Shown piece by piece: positions 1 to 10,117 of a stretch of DNA of 29,382 nucleotides. The stretch spans positions 1 to 29,382 of the IMG/VR virus record IMGVR_UViG_3300022187_000156. The stretch is one strand, 5' to 3'. A program made the position numbers and the translations under genes. The notes beneath the pieces were generated by a model. That model did not search any database. It saw only the letters and a program-made list of their open reading frames with translations, and was not told where the DNA came from. Source of the stretch: a virus. How positions within the stretch are numbered: position 1 is the stretch's first letter; each line of letters begins with the position of its first letter.

Positions 1-1
1 G

Positions 2-88
2 GTAATATGGGTGCTTGGCAATATGTTTTGGATCTCATTGATTGGTGCGGGATTACTTTGGATTATTGGAAGGTATTGGTTTAAGTGA
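2..88 (+). CDS. C-terminal end of a small membrane protein (partial)
   Basis: The 5' part lies outside the window. The visible 28 residues are strongly hydrophobic and aromatic and end in a short basic tail (GRYWFK), which fits a single transmembrane helix near the C-terminus. The stop codon TGA overlaps the GTG start of the next gene in a GTGA arrangement, which supports this frame over the other open frame (ending at 84). Holins and other small phage membrane proteins look like this, but 28 residues are too few to name it. Position in a late virion operon is consistent with either a lysis or an assembly role. Confidence 0.55.
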   Translation, partial: VIWVLGNMFWISLIGAGLLWIIGRYWFK

Positions 89-2010
89 GTGAGTTCCGAA
101 CATACGGACAGATGGATGACCCTATCGTAAGAGATGGGGACAGAAGCTTCGTGGGTATCAATAGCTACCTTGAGCCAGAGACTTTGAGTGAGGGTTATGT
201 TCAGGACGCACAGGACATGCGTATGGACGGAGAGCGAGCTAGAGTCAGAAAAGGTTGGGATTTTCAAGCAGGACTCACAGGTATTTCACCATCATATAGC
301 TACAATGCAGGCACAGACCAAGTATGGGGGACGGGAGTTTATAGTGACCCAGATGACGGGAATAAGGAGTGGATCGTTAATGCCACAAGACGCAAAGCCA
401 TTCTCTGGAATGAAAGCGAGCAATTGTACGTTAATTACTACACAGTAGGCATTGACCACCCTGACGTAAGCACAGCCAACGACACATTTACTAAGAGCGG
501 TGGACATAGCTTACAGACAGGAAGTGCTGTGCAGGTTACAACAGACCTTACTTTACCATCTCCTCTTGCAATCAACACCACCTATTATGTCATAAAAGAT
601 TCTGACACTGTGTTTAAGTTGGCGGCAAGCTATGCGGATGCGATAGCAGGCACACAGATTGATATTACTACAAAAGGAAATGGTGAGCATACATTTCGTG
701 AGACAGTAGATAGCACGGCAAATCCTACGATTGTGCAGGGATTTAATCAGGTGTTCATCCTCAGATATAAGGCAAGACCTTTGGTGTGGGACGGAACGAT
801 TACTGCGACAGGCGATGTGGTAAATAGTCAGTTTGTCAGTCTCAGTAATACAGCAACTTTACAAGCAGGAGGTGCAGGAACAGGTGATGCGTTCCCTTCA
901 ACAGATTATGGCATTTACTTTCGTGATCGGCTATGGGGCATACAACCTCCTGATGTGGTCACTCCGACACAAGCAGTCAAGGGAGCACAAACAGTTATAG
1001 GGTCAGATTTACTGGAACCAAACAACGTCACGCCTACTGAATCTGAGTTCTACATGAATCAGGGGTCAGCAGACTGGACAGTTGGATTCAGTACATACCA
1101 AGAGAATAGCCTGATTGTATTTAATCGCAGGAGCATACGAATGCTCACCAATGTTCACGCCACTTCGATTAGTGAGAACTACCCAATCACCACAAGGTAT
1201 GGTTGTGCAGCAAGACGCTCAATAGCCCAAGGAGGTGGTTATATCTTCTTTTTGAGTGACGAGGGTGTGATGACCTTATCGGCTGCACAGGATAGCGTTA
1301 CAGGAATGGGTCTAACTGTCAGTAAGTTACAAGGCGGAACAGAGCCACTGAGTAAATCTATTCAGGAGCAGGTCAATAATATCGACTACACTGAATCGGT
1401 AGTGAAGTCAGCATGTGGAGTGATCCATGACAATAAGTATTATTTAGCAGTGCGTCTGACAACTGACAGCAGCAATACCACAGTCTTTGTTTACGACATC
1501 ATCAATCAGGCATGGGTCAGTAAAGACACGTATCCTAGTGGGATTGAAAACTTCCAGAAGATTATCTACAACCAGAAGATTCGACTCTTTGCCACACTAC
1601 CGACAGGGTGGTATTTGATGGAAGAAAACGCTGGGCTGGATGATACCAATCGGACTGTTGGCAGTGATTCGGAGACAGATACAGTAGCTATTACTGCAAA
1701 GTTAAAGACAAGGAATTACACATTTGGAACCAATGCAATTAAGCACTTTCAGCGAGTTAAGCTTGGAGTCAATGTTGTGTCTGGTGATGCTTTTACCATC
1801 AAGTGCAACAGCACAGACCCAGACATTACAAAGACTGTTGGATCATATACAGCAACAGGAACAGAAGACCTTGCGTTGAATTACGGATCAAGACAACGTG
1901 GATACAGTTGCAATATTGAGGTGGACGTAACGGCAGGGAGTCCAGAGTTTAGGTACGTAAGTCTATCGGGAACACAGCAGGAACAATTAGGACGCAGAGA
2001 GGTCAGTTAA
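85..2010 (+). CDS. Putative virion protein (neck/tail hub type, beta-rich)
   Basis: This 641-aa protein starts with GTG that overlaps the previous stop (GTGA); GGAAGG about 11 nt upstream can serve as ribosome binding site. The N-terminus carries the pattern DGDRSFVGINS followed by a GYVQDAQDMRMDGERARVRKG-like stretch, which I associate with a conserved family of structural proteins of podoviruses that lies next to the tail-fibre gene. The rest is rich in Thr, Ser, Gly and aromatic residues with many short predicted strands, as in beta-propeller or fibre-like virion proteins. It is followed after one base by the tail-fibre repeat gene, so both are probably made together late in infection. The exact role (head completion, tail hub or fibre base) cannot be decided from sequence alone. 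Confidence 0.6.
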   Translation: MSEFRTYGQMDDPIVRDGDRSFVGINSYLEPETLSEGYVQDAQDMRMDGERARVRKGWDFQAGLTGISPSYSYNAGTDQVWGTGVYSDPDDGNKEWIVNATRRKAILWNESEQLYVNYYTVGIDHPDVSTANDTFTKSGGHSLQTGSAVQVTTDLTLPSPLAINTTYYVIKDSDTVFKLAASYADAIAGTQIDITTKGNGEHTFRETVDSTANPTIVQGFNQVFILRYKARPLVWDGTITATGDVVNSQFVSLSNTATLQAGGAGTGDAFPSTDYGIYFRDRLWGIQPPDVVTPTQAVKGAQTVIGSDLLEPNNVTPTESEFYMNQGSADWTVGFSTYQENSLIVFNRRSIRMLTNVHATSISENYPITTRYGCAARRSIAQGGGYIFFLSDEGVMTLSAAQDSVTGMGLTVSKLQGGTEPLSKSIQEQVNNIDYTESVVKSACGVIHDNKYYLAVRLTTDSSNTTVFVYDIINQAWVSKDTYPSGIENFQKIIYNQKIRLFATLPTGWYLMEENAGLDDTNRTVGSDSETDTVAITAKLKTRNYTFGTNAIKHFQRVKLGVNVVSGDAFTIKCNSTDPDITKTVGSYTATGTEDLALNYGSRQRGYSCNIEVDVTAGSPEFRYVSLSGTQQEQLGRREVS

Positions 2011-2011
2011 G

Positions 2012-2638
2012 ATGCCATTACCAGTAGGTGCTCCATTAGACCCAAGCACATTTGGGGGTCTTTCAACCAAGGATACTGTAGATAATACTGACTGGTCAGG
2101 GGTAGATCTGTCTATCGTCAACGGGGGAACAGGAGCAAGCACCGCAGCAGGAGCCAGGACAAACTTAGGTCTAGGGGATTTAGCCATACAGAACACTGTA
2201 AGTAACGAAGATTGGGATGGTGCAGATTTAGCAGTTTCTAACGGAGGCACAGGATCAAGTACAGCAAGTGGAGCGAGGACAAACTTAGGTTTAGGAGATT
2301 TAGCTACCCAAAACACTGTGAATAACGGGGATTGGAATGGCTCGGATTTAGCCATCTCTAATGGAGGCACAGGATCAAGTACAGCAGGGGGAGCAAGAAC
2401 CAATTTGGGCTTAGGTAGCGTAGCTACGCAGGACTCTAATAACATTGCTATTACTGGAGGTTCTATCACAGGAACAGAGGTTACCTTAGAGACTTTTACT
2501 GTAGCAGGAGCACCATCGGGCAGTGTAGGGAGAATAGGGTACTGCACAGATGGAGACGCAGGGTCTGCGTGTTTTGTGGTGCATGATGGGACAGATTGGA
2601 AAGTCTTATCACTGGGGGCAACAATATCATCTACTTAA
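2012..2638 (+). CDS. Tail-fibre repeat protein
   Basis: This 208-aa protein is built mainly of 40-residue repeats beginning NGGTGxSTAxGARTNLGLG, a motif widely found in phage tail fibres where it forms trimeric shaft segments. Two full copies and one partial copy are present, preceded by a partial half-repeat (GLSTKDTVDNTDWSGVDLS). The C-terminal 60 residues contain an ITGGSITG element and a compact VVHDGTDWKVLS end, as at the tips of short fibres or connector proteins. It starts one base after the previous stop. The protein is short for a receptor-binding fibre, so it may be an adaptor or one segment of a fibre with the tip encoded elsewhere. Confidence 0.75.
   Translation: MPLPVGAPLDPSTFGGLSTKDTVDNTDWSGVDLSIVNGGTGASTAAGARTNLGLGDLAIQNTVSNEDWDGADLAVSNGGTGSSTASGARTNLGLGDLATQNTVNNGDWNGSDLAISNGGTGSSTAGGARTNLGLGSVATQDSNNIAITGGSITGTEVTLETFTVAGAPSGSVGRIGYCTDGDAGSACFVVHDGTDWKVLSLGATISST
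2060..2440 (+). repeat. 120-bp in-frame tandem repeats in the fibre gene
   Basis: Units begin at 2120, 2240 and 2360, each with an AACGG-type start encoding NGGTG; the last is partial and a half unit precedes 2120. Nucleotide identity is high between units 2 and 3 (for example GGAGGCACAGGATCAAGTAC in both), so copy number could change by recombination. Confidence 0.85.
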
Positions 2639-2642
2639 ACAA

Positions 2643-2984
2643 GTGACCATATTTGAACAGGCGAAACAATACTACGAGCAAGTTGGTATTGACATACACC
2701 TAGACATCGCCAATTATGCAATGCACGAAGGATATGTATTCCTCACTCCCGACTTCATGTTGTGGGGCAAACCCGTAAGACGGGATGGAGGACTTCCTGA
2801 CGCACAGTGGAAAGTAGCGGAACCAGACGCTTTTTATGTGCGGTTCGCAGTAGGGAAGGGATGCCTTGATAAATTCTTAAGCCTCACTCCTTTATGTAGG
2901 TTGCCATATATTGGTTGGAGTCGCTACTTAAAGAACAAACCTTTACGTTATTACAAGACAGAACAACTATTAAGAGGAATTTAA
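2643..2984 (+). CDS. Small conserved-looking phage protein, function unknown
   Basis: The frame is open from further upstream, but the GTG at 2643, four bases after the fibre stop, gives a 113-aa protein and avoids a 90-nt overlap. The sequence begins VTIFEQAKQYYEQVGID and contains GYVFLTPDFMLWGKPVRRDG and DAFYVRFAVGKG, a mix of helix and strands like a small single-domain protein. It lies between the fibre gene and the first internal virion protein gene. I do not recognise a named domain; it may be a minor virion or assembly factor. No transmembrane segment is evident. Confidence 0.6.
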   Translation: MTIFEQAKQYYEQVGIDIHLDIANYAMHEGYVFLTPDFMLWGKPVRRDGGLPDAQWKVAEPDAFYVRFAVGKGCLDKFLSLTPLCRLPYIGWSRYLKNKPLRYYKTEQLLRGI

Positions 2985-2985
2985 T

Positions 2986-4662
2986 ATGGGAGGCGGAGAC
3001 ATAAATTACCCTGCACAACCTAGCTACGGCGAGGGGTTGGCAGATGCAATGCGAGCACAAGCAAGCATGGCAACAGGAGCAAAGATTGGTGAAGAGACTG
3101 CTGGTGCAGACCTGCTGGCAGCATTGAAAGAGTCGGGATTGATTCAAGAGGGTCAGTTACTTGGCGAAGCGATTGCTGATATTGATAAGAGGATTCGCTC
3201 CAAATATGGACAGAGTGAAGTTGATCTTATTGGTCAGAGATTACTTGGGGATATTGAGCGGTTTGATGAGAAGGGCGAGATCCGTGAGACAGTCTATGAT
3301 CCGTATGATGATGCCGAACTAGGTGGCTACTACTACGCAAAGGGTGAAGATGAAGGTACGTTTGGCGGTAAGCAATACGAAAACTACCTTATGAAGGACG
3401 GCAAGATTGTTGCTGGTACTGACCAAGATATATCCACTGGAAGTTTATTACAGTACATTGATGAGGGCGATGACCCAGAAGCAATTAAAGCTGCATTTCA
3501 GAAACGCATTGATGAACCAAGGGGCGTTGCAAGAGAGGAAGTAAGGACTGGCGAGGCAGGCACCATTGCCTCAAGGTCTGGTGGACTCCTTGATTTATAT
3601 GGTGGCAGCACAAAGGTACGGCAGTACGATCCTGCTGCTTATGAGCAAGCCATTAGTGAAGGCAAGTCAGAGGAGGAAGCACAAGCCGCCGCAACAAAAT
3701 ACGGCACAGCAGGATTCGACCCAGAAACACAAGAGTTCCAAGGGTTGGTTCCCATGCAGCAACAGGCACAGGCATACCTTGCATCTCAGCAACGGGAGTC
3801 TGACATTGCCGATGTTGAGAAGTTTGGCACACGGGCAACAGAAGCAATCCGTGAGCAGGGAGACATTCGTGGTGCATTGTCTGATTTATCTACATACCAG
3901 AATAGGAACTTAGCTCAAACTGGAACTGCTCGCCAAATGCTAATGGGTGAAGCAATACGCAATATAGGACAAGGTCTATCAGCAAGAGAGCAACGAGATG
4001 TTGAGCAGGCAAGCCGACAAGCTGGAGCCGCAACAGGACGTATGCGTGATTTCGGGAGAGTGGTTGGAGAAGCTACAGCAGTAACAGAAGGTAATCGCTT
4101 ACGCCGACAACAGAACCTTGCACAAGCACAATCCATTCTTGGCTCTGAGATGGGCATGAAGGGGCAGGAGATGGCAATGGGACTCCAGAGGTTAGGTGCA
4201 GAGCAATCGACCGCAGCAGACCCAATGATGGCGATTCTAGGTAGACCTAGTTCAGCAGCACCCGCAGCAGGTGGACTCGCACAAATGGGAATGCAGACAC
4301 AACAGCAGTCAGGCCCACAATTCTTTAACCCAGAAGCAGGTCTGGGATACATACAGAACGCAGCAACCAACCAAGCCAACATTGCAGCGGCACAAGCTGG
4401 AGCACAAGGTAGTGCAATGAGTGGACTCTTCCAAGGATTAGGAACAGTAGGAGGAGCAGCACTTATGTGTTGGGTGGCACGGGAAGTATATGGTTCAGAT
4501 AATCCACGCTGGTTGCAGTTCCGTGCATGGATGCTGACCGACTCTCCAAAGTGGTTGCTCAATCTATATATCAAATATGGTGAGAGGTTTGCCAACTGGA
4601 TTAGCAACAAGCCAACAATCAAGAGTATGATCCGTTACTGGATGGATACCCGTATCGCATAA
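2986..4662 (+). CDS. Putative internal virion (ejection) protein 1
   Basis: This 558-aa protein starts at ATG with AGAGGA 7 nt upstream. Most of the chain is polar, Gln/Ala-rich and helical, typical of proteins ejected with podovirus DNA. The last 70 residues form a distinct aromatic tail starting CWVAREVYGSDNPRWLQFR and ending with KPTIKSMIRYWMD; I recall this tail at the C-termini of marine podovirus virion proteins, where its role is unknown. A Gly/Ala stretch (SAMSGLFQGLGTVGGAAL) just before it could be membrane active. It is the first of three consecutive long helical genes (558, 518 and 1292 codons), which fits an ejection-protein cluster. A long antisense open frame here is a codon-bias shadow. 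Confidence 0.6.
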   Translation: MGGGDINYPAQPSYGEGLADAMRAQASMATGAKIGEETAGADLLAALKESGLIQEGQLLGEAIADIDKRIRSKYGQSEVDLIGQRLLGDIERFDEKGEIRETVYDPYDDAELGGYYYAKGEDEGTFGGKQYENYLMKDGKIVAGTDQDISTGSLLQYIDEGDDPEAIKAAFQKRIDEPRGVAREEVRTGEAGTIASRSGGLLDLYGGSTKVRQYDPAAYEQAISEGKSEEEAQAAATKYGTAGFDPETQEFQGLVPMQQQAQAYLASQQRESDIADVEKFGTRATEAIREQGDIRGALSDLSTYQNRNLAQTGTARQMLMGEAIRNIGQGLSAREQRDVEQASRQAGAATGRMRDFGRVVGEATAVTEGNRLRRQQNLAQAQSILGSEMGMKGQEMAMGLQRLGAEQSTAADPMMAILGRPSSAAPAAGGLAQMGMQTQQQSGPQFFNPEAGLGYIQNAATNQANIAAAQAGAQGSAMSGLFQGLGTVGGAALMCWVAREVYGSDNPRWLQFRAWMLTDSPKWLLNLYIKYGERFANWISNKPTIKSMIRYWMDTRIA

Positions 4663-4672
4663 GGAGGACACA

Positions 4673-6229
4673 ATGGCTAGACAAATGTTCACAGGGAATT
4701 ACGGAGCACCACTTGCACAGGTGGACACCCGACCTATCCTGGCAGCAGGGCAGGCATGGGGTCAGGCGTTTCAGAACTTAGGCCAAACGGCAAGCGATGT
4801 ACTGGAGAAGCACAGGCAGAAGAAGGAACGTGCAAAGCTGGAACCGATTGCCGAGAAGTTTGCCCGACAAGCATTAGGAGACCAAGCACCAGTAGATGAT
4901 GTGGATGTGTATAAGAAAGCACTACTCACTCCTGATGGTATGAAATTACTTAGCGGTATGCAGCAGTTCAAGGCACAGGAGCAGCAGATGCAACGCAACC
5001 AGCAGATTATTGAATTAGCAGATGCGGTTAAAGACTCCAGGATTAAGCTGGAGAAGAACCAAGCTGACCGCATAGGGTTACTTAATAAGTTATCTCAACA
5101 AACATTTAAGTCCGCTGAAACACAAGATAAATGGAATGAAGCAATACAGGCCGCCTTCCCTGCTAACGAGGTTGCCGCATTACAGAAGCGACAAGCGGAG
5201 GCACAAGCAGTTGGTTTGGAGCAAGCAAACAAGCTTAATGCCAGAAAGATCGAGATTCAGAACAAGATCGATGAAGCAGTTGACCCTGTAGAGCAAGCTA
5301 AACTACAAGCCGAACTTGCACAGGTCGAACTGAATATTGCACGGGCCAATGTAAGTGGCATACAGGCAAGAACGAAAGCTGTAGAACATGAAACAGAAAC
5401 CAAGAAGAAGACGCAAGAACTCTACCCACTTGCCGAGCAGATTAAAGACGAGAAGGAGGAAAAGAAAGTAAGACGGGATTACACCAAGGCTATGACCGAG
5501 GGTGCGACTGCAACCACCGCCGAAAAGAAACGCATAGCAGAAGTCAGGAAGGCACGTAATTTCGTGCAGGTTGACTCCAATGGTAACGTGAGCGTAAAGC
5601 AAGGCGGCAAGAATATTGCACCCGATATACTGGAAGATGCTATCTTCGAGAAGGAGAAGCGTTGGCATGAGATGCGACTAAAGAAACTTCAGCAAGAGGG
5701 TATTCAGGCAACCACTAAGGGTAAGCAGGTATACGCCAATTACCAAAACTGGTTAATGACAGAAGGGAATGCTCGGAAGGTTCCAACCACTGAAGCAGAG
5801 AGACACATCGCCAAGCTACCACTAGAGCAACAAGCGGAGGCAAGCCGCAAGCGTTTATCTGTTCTTATGGGAGAGAGCGGAGATCTCAAGGGACAGGTTA
5901 AACATCTTGGTGATTCACTCATCACACCAAAACTCAACACAAGGATTGTAGCTGAAATGTATCGTCTTGGAAAAGAGGGCGGTAGTGATGCGGTAAAATT
6001 TGATGAGAAAAAAAATACAATGAAGTTGGAGTTCCTATTGGATGGCAAGAAGGAGAAATCCACCATTAAGTTAACACCAATGGTAACAAAGCAAATCCAG
6101 CAGTACCTCAATCTAAATGACCAACTCATGGGAATGCCGACCAATGAGACAGTCACACCAGAACCCACACCAACGCAGTTCAATAAAGAAGAGGCTACTT
6201 CCAATATGCGTAACTATCTTAATCAGTAA
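4673..6229 (+). CDS. Putative internal virion (ejection) protein 2, coiled coil
   Basis: This 518-aa protein has a strong ribosome binding site (AAGGAGG, 8 nt before ATG), the best of the late genes. Residues from about 40 to 330 are almost entirely charged and Gln/Ala-rich helix (for example QAEAQAVGLEQANKLNARK), predicting long coiled coils. There is no signal peptide or transmembrane segment. It lies 10 nt after ejection protein 1 and 5 nt before the 1292-aa gene. Length, composition and position match middle internal virion proteins of podoviruses, but there is no catalytic motif to prove it. A scaffold or tape-like function is a less likely alternative because the genomic position is distal to portal. 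Confidence 0.55.
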   Translation: MARQMFTGNYGAPLAQVDTRPILAAGQAWGQAFQNLGQTASDVLEKHRQKKERAKLEPIAEKFARQALGDQAPVDDVDVYKKALLTPDGMKLLSGMQQFKAQEQQMQRNQQIIELADAVKDSRIKLEKNQADRIGLLNKLSQQTFKSAETQDKWNEAIQAAFPANEVAALQKRQAEAQAVGLEQANKLNARKIEIQNKIDEAVDPVEQAKLQAELAQVELNIARANVSGIQARTKAVEHETETKKKTQELYPLAEQIKDEKEEKKVRRDYTKAMTEGATATTAEKKRIAEVRKARNFVQVDSNGNVSVKQGGKNIAPDILEDAIFEKEKRWHEMRLKKLQQEGIQATTKGKQVYANYQNWLMTEGNARKVPTTEAERHIAKLPLEQQAEASRKRLSVLMGESGDLKGQVKHLGDSLITPKLNTRIVAEMYRLGKEGGSDAVKFDEKKNTMKLEFLLDGKKEKSTIKLTPMVTKQIQQYLNLNDQLMGMPTNETVTPEPTPTQFNKEEATSNMRNYLNQ

Positions 6230-6234
6230 GAATC

Positions 6235-9200
6235 ATGGCATTACTCTTTAATTCATTTGTAAAAAAAAAAGAACCTGCTGCCAATAGGGAGGAAGCACTC
6301 TCAAAACGTCAGGATGCTCTGATTAATTACCTAGAGAGCAATGAGGATCAACTTAGATTATTTGATTCTCTTGATAAGACGGGCAAGGATGAATACATTA
6401 ATACGTTCTATGAGGTGTACGCTGATGAAGGTATGGCTACATTCATGGCTCTACCGAACCATTTGGTTTTCAAGCAGGATGGCACGGATGATCCCATTGG
6501 TAGTTCACCTATGGATTGGGTTGATAAAACAGAAGACAGACGGAAGTATGGCTTTGGGTTAAAGAAACGAAAAATCAAAGAACTTCCACTATACGACACG
6601 GGCATCGAGCGTTTGTATGATGCAGTTGATAAAGGTGATGTAAAACTCAGTCAGTTGGATGAGGGTAGTCTTGCTGTAATCGGTGGGATACTACACCAGC
6701 GGGGATCAGATAAAGCGGACGAGGCAAAGGTACAAGCCCGCAAAGCACTGGATAATATGATCCAGTCACATGAGGAACTTGGCCCAGAATACTTTGCTGA
6801 CCCTGAAACATGGCAGATGCAGTTCTATGAAGGAGTGACCCGACCATTCTCTGACTTTGGTGTGTGGTTGGCAGGCAAGATAAAAGGAGATGACGAGATT
6901 GCCGAGACTCGTAATAAAGCAACAGCACTGGAGCATGTAGCCTACCCTCAGAACCGCACATGGGAAACCATAGGTGAGGTTGCAGGCTTATTCGGCGGAA
7001 GCGTAGGTTTGTACCAAGGACTTGCCAAGAAGGGATTATCACAGGTTATTAAAGCTGGAGCACAAGGAGGCTGGAAGGTATCTCCTGCGGCTTTAGGAGC
7101 AACCAGTGCTGGTGAGTTCGCATTAGGTGCTGCATACGGCATACCGACCTTTGTGCTATCTCCAGAGAATCCCAATAGGGTCATGTCAGGACTGGAAGCA
7201 ATGTTACTTGGTAATGTGTTTAATCTGGCAACTGATAGTTACCGCACATTCAAGGGAATGAAGAAGGCAGATGTGGTACAACAACTGGACGAGTTGAAAC
7301 CTGATGGATGGACTGAAGTTCGTGAGGGGATCATGAGCAAGTACAAGGATGTATCACCAGAGAACGCAGCACTCGCAAAGCAGTTTCAAGACAGGCCACC
7401 AACTTCTGAGGCCAAGAGTGCAATGTCGGGTAGAAACCTAGCGGACGACTATCGGCAAGCAGAAGCAGCACAACAACGCTTATTGCAGGAGCAGCAACCA
7501 AAACCAGCAGACATTACGCCATCAAAGGTTGAAGGATTGCAAGAAGCTATGCAAGCACGGCAAATCCAAGAGCCTACATCCACGCCAGTCTCACAAGGGG
7601 ATAGTGCTGCGGTCACACCTGAGTATGCAAGAAACGTAGAGATAGAGGATAGACTTACTGAGTTACGTGATCGCACTGCTGTAATTCAGCAACGTAGGGG
7701 TGCATCAAAGAAGGAGAGGAACCGCATTCGTGATGAGGTAACACAACTCAAGCAAGAGCAGTTACTCAATAACACAGGTGACAAGCTGACTAAGTATGAG
7801 CGTATGGCAGAAGAGGCATACCCTGGCTCAGTGTTGGGTATCAATGCGTACACTGGTGACTTCCAAGAACTGCGTAAACTGGCAACAAGGGAACTTGGAC
7901 TTCGTACAGGTATGGGTTATCTCGGAGCACAGACCGCAGAAGAGAACGATGGCAATCCATTTACAGGTTTTCTGCTCGGATTTATGATGCCAGTCCCCCG
8001 TGGTGCTTTGGTTGATAAGATGGGTAAAGCTAAAGGGTTGTTGCCATCGCTCAAGCCATTTGATTATTTAATCAAGCCACACGATCAACGCATCAAAGAC
8101 ATTAGCCCACTGGCATGGAATAGTGTGCAGGGTGTAGCTCGAAGGAATTTAGAGGACGCATCAAACTATATCCATAGAGCAAATCCATTCTTTGAAACAC
8201 TGGACGCATTATGGAAATCAAAGGCAATAAGTCAGGATGACCTTAATGAGATAGTGGTAGCACTGCATCGTGGTGACAGACAAAGACTGTATGCCGCCTT
8301 TAACAGAGCAACACCATCACAAGGAGGGCAAGCAGGTGCGTTACAACAGGCACATAAGGAAGTGGAGGATGTGTTGGATGACTTGTTACTCAATGCACAG
8401 TACGCAGGTGTGGATATAAAGCACCGCCCTAATTACTTCCCGACCAAAGTAAAGGATCTGGAGTTGCTGCGTAAGATTCGTGGCTACACAGAGGATGATG
8501 TATTTAAGGCAGCAGTTGATGAGTTCGAGCAGCAGATCGGTGCAAGGGCGACTCAGGCAGAGAAGATGGAAATCTACTCGGAGGTGGTGCGTCAACAGGA
8601 ACGTAGCAGTCCTAGCTATATGAACCGCAGGAAGATTGACGACTTTGATGTGGATGACATGCCAGCATATGAGAATATTAGAGACGCATTTTCACAGTAT
8701 GTAGGCAGTGTGGTGGAGCGTACCAATATGAATACTTTCTTAGGTAAGTCCGCTGACAATGTACCTCCTCAAGTATATGGGAGGATCATAGAGAAATCTA
8801 TTGGTAGTTCGATTGATGAGATGCTAGAGAAGATGAGTGCACAGGGGTTAGTCCCAGATCCTGCTGATATGCGTAAGCTAAAGAACCTGCTAAATGACTT
8901 TGCTGTTAATAGTGGACGCACAGCATCGGATGCACGTAATGCTTACAAGAATCTATTTTATGCGGCAACCATTGGTAATCCAATTAGTACGTTAAGCCAG
9001 GTGCCTGACCTCGCAATCATGGCATGTAAAGATCCTGCTGCTTTTGGTACGGCACTCAAGGATGCTATCAGGAATCGCAAGCTGGAGTTTGGTTTTGATC
9101 GTTATGGTAAAGACCGCATCGCCGCCGACATACTGACTACTGGTGATGGATTGCGTGAGGGGATTAAAGACCTTAAAGGCAATATCAAGTCAGCAAAGAG

Positions 9201-10113
9201 GTGGAATAGATTTTCCCAAGTCTTGCTTAATAAATCACTCAAGTGGGCTGCGTTCAAGAAACTAGATATAGCAATGAAGTCACTTGGAACCAACACGCAC
9301 TATACGAGACTAAGGAAGTGGGCCAATGCACCCGATGGTAGTAAGTTGCGTAACAAGTTGGAGCGTAAACAGAAGGAGATTTTTGGTGAGAAGTATGATG
9401 ATTTAGTTGCAGCATTGCAGCGTGGTGATGTAGACGATCCGCTGGTATCACAGGCAGTGTTCAATGAGATCACACAGATACACCCGCTCAATTCCGTACA
9501 TATGCCGACAGCGTATCTGAAGAACCCAAATTTAAGGTTTACGTATGCGTTGAAGTCATTCATGTTGCGACACATTAACTTCATGCGTAGTGAGTTGATA
9601 GCTGATATACGCAAGGCTAAATCTCCAAGTGAGTTTGCGGAAGCGGTTGGCACGTATGGCACGTACGTGGCACTATTCTCAGGGACTACAATGGGAACCA
9701 CGGTACTCAAGGATTTCATTCTAGGTAGAGATGTGACGCTATCAGATCGTGCGGTTGAGAGCATGACGCAAACACTCACAGGTATCAATAGGTTCCAGAT
9801 ATACCAAAGCAAGAACATGTTTGATACTGATAACCCATATCAACAAAAAATGAGGGTTGGTTCATTTGCACTAGATCTTCTTGTTCCTCATCAGCTTATC
9901 ACTTATCCAGCAGCTGATATCGTGGGTTTACACATGGGTGAACGTAATAGGATTGAAGATTGGCATAGCACTCAACTGACACCTGTTGCGGGTAAGAATA
10001 TATACTGGCAACTCGGCATGGGGAAGGAGAAGGAAGCACAGAAGAAAGCTGACCGACTCCACAAGCTAAAGAAGTTGCGGTCAGGTAAGTTTAATATTCA
10101 GGTGGTTGAATAA
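6235..10113 (+). CDS. Very large internal virion (ejection) protein
   Basis: At 1292 aa this is the largest gene of the window. It starts at ATG five nt after the previous stop, with only a weak ribosome binding site, suggesting translational coupling. The N-terminal third has a Gly/Ala-rich moderately hydrophobic stretch at about residues 245-330 (EVAGLFGGSVGLYQGLAKKG and following). The middle is charged and helical. The C-terminal third contains AATIGNPISTLSQVPDLA, NPNLRFTYALKSFMLRHIN and VLKDFILGRDVTLSDRAVE, motifs I associate with giant virion proteins of marine podoviruses. I see no lytic transglycosylase signature, unlike T7 gp16. It probably enters the host with the DNA. The role is inferred from size, order and composition. 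Confidence 0.6.
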   Translation: MALLFNSFVKKKEPAANREEALSKRQDALINYLESNEDQLRLFDSLDKTGKDEYINTFYEVYADEGMATFMALPNHLVFKQDGTDDPIGSSPMDWVDKTEDRRKYGFGLKKRKIKELPLYDTGIERLYDAVDKGDVKLSQLDEGSLAVIGGILHQRGSDKADEAKVQARKALDNMIQSHEELGPEYFADPETWQMQFYEGVTRPFSDFGVWLAGKIKGDDEIAETRNKATALEHVAYPQNRTWETIGEVAGLFGGSVGLYQGLAKKGLSQVIKAGAQGGWKVSPAALGATSAGEFALGAAYGIPTFVLSPENPNRVMSGLEAMLLGNVFNLATDSYRTFKGMKKADVVQQLDELKPDGWTEVREGIMSKYKDVSPENAALAKQFQDRPPTSEAKSAMSGRNLADDYRQAEAAQQRLLQEQQPKPADITPSKVEGLQEAMQARQIQEPTSTPVSQGDSAAVTPEYARNVEIEDRLTELRDRTAVIQQRRGASKKERNRIRDEVTQLKQEQLLNNTGDKLTKYERMAEEAYPGSVLGINAYTGDFQELRKLATRELGLRTGMGYLGAQTAEENDGNPFTGFLLGFMMPVPRGALVDKMGKAKGLLPSLKPFDYLIKPHDQRIKDISPLAWNSVQGVARRNLEDASNYIHRANPFFETLDALWKSKAISQDDLNEIVVALHRGDRQRLYAAFNRATPSQGGQAGALQQAHKEVEDVLDDLLLNAQYAGVDIKHRPNYFPTKVKDLELLRKIRGYTEDDVFKAAVDEFEQQIGARATQAEKMEIYSEVVRQQERSSPSYMNRRKIDDFDVDDMPAYENIRDAFSQYVGSVVERTNMNTFLGKSADNVPPQVYGRIIEKSIGSSIDEMLEKMSAQGLVPDPADMRKLKNLLNDFAVNSGRTASDARNAYKNLFYAATIGNPISTLSQVPDLAIMACKDPAAFGTALKDAIRNRKLEFGFDRYGKDRIAADILTTGDGLREGIKDLKGNIKSAKRWNRFSQVLLNKSLKWAAFKKLDIAMKSLGTNTHYTRLRKWANAPDGSKLRNKLERKQKEIFGEKYDDLVAALQRGDVDDPLVSQAVFNEITQIHPLNSVHMPTAYLKNPNLRFTYALKSFMLRHINFMRSELIADIRKAKSPSEFAEAVGTYGTYVALFSGTTMGTTVLKDFILGRDVTLSDRAVESMTQTLTGINRFQIYQSKNMFDTDNPYQQKMRVGSFALDLLVPHQLITYPAADIVGLHMGERNRIEDWHSTQLTPVAGKNIYWQLGMGKEKEAQKKADRLHKLKKLRSGKFNIQVVE

Positions 10114-10117
10114 ATAA

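Noticed and set aside
3915-4622. 235-codon minus-strand frame opposite the first ejection protein
   Set aside because: Cys/Pro/Ser-rich translation typical of the complement of a Gln/Ala-rich gene; no start signal or domain.
9300-9818. 172-codon minus-strand frame opposite the giant virion protein
   Set aside because: Shadow of the real gene; no start signal and no conserved pattern.
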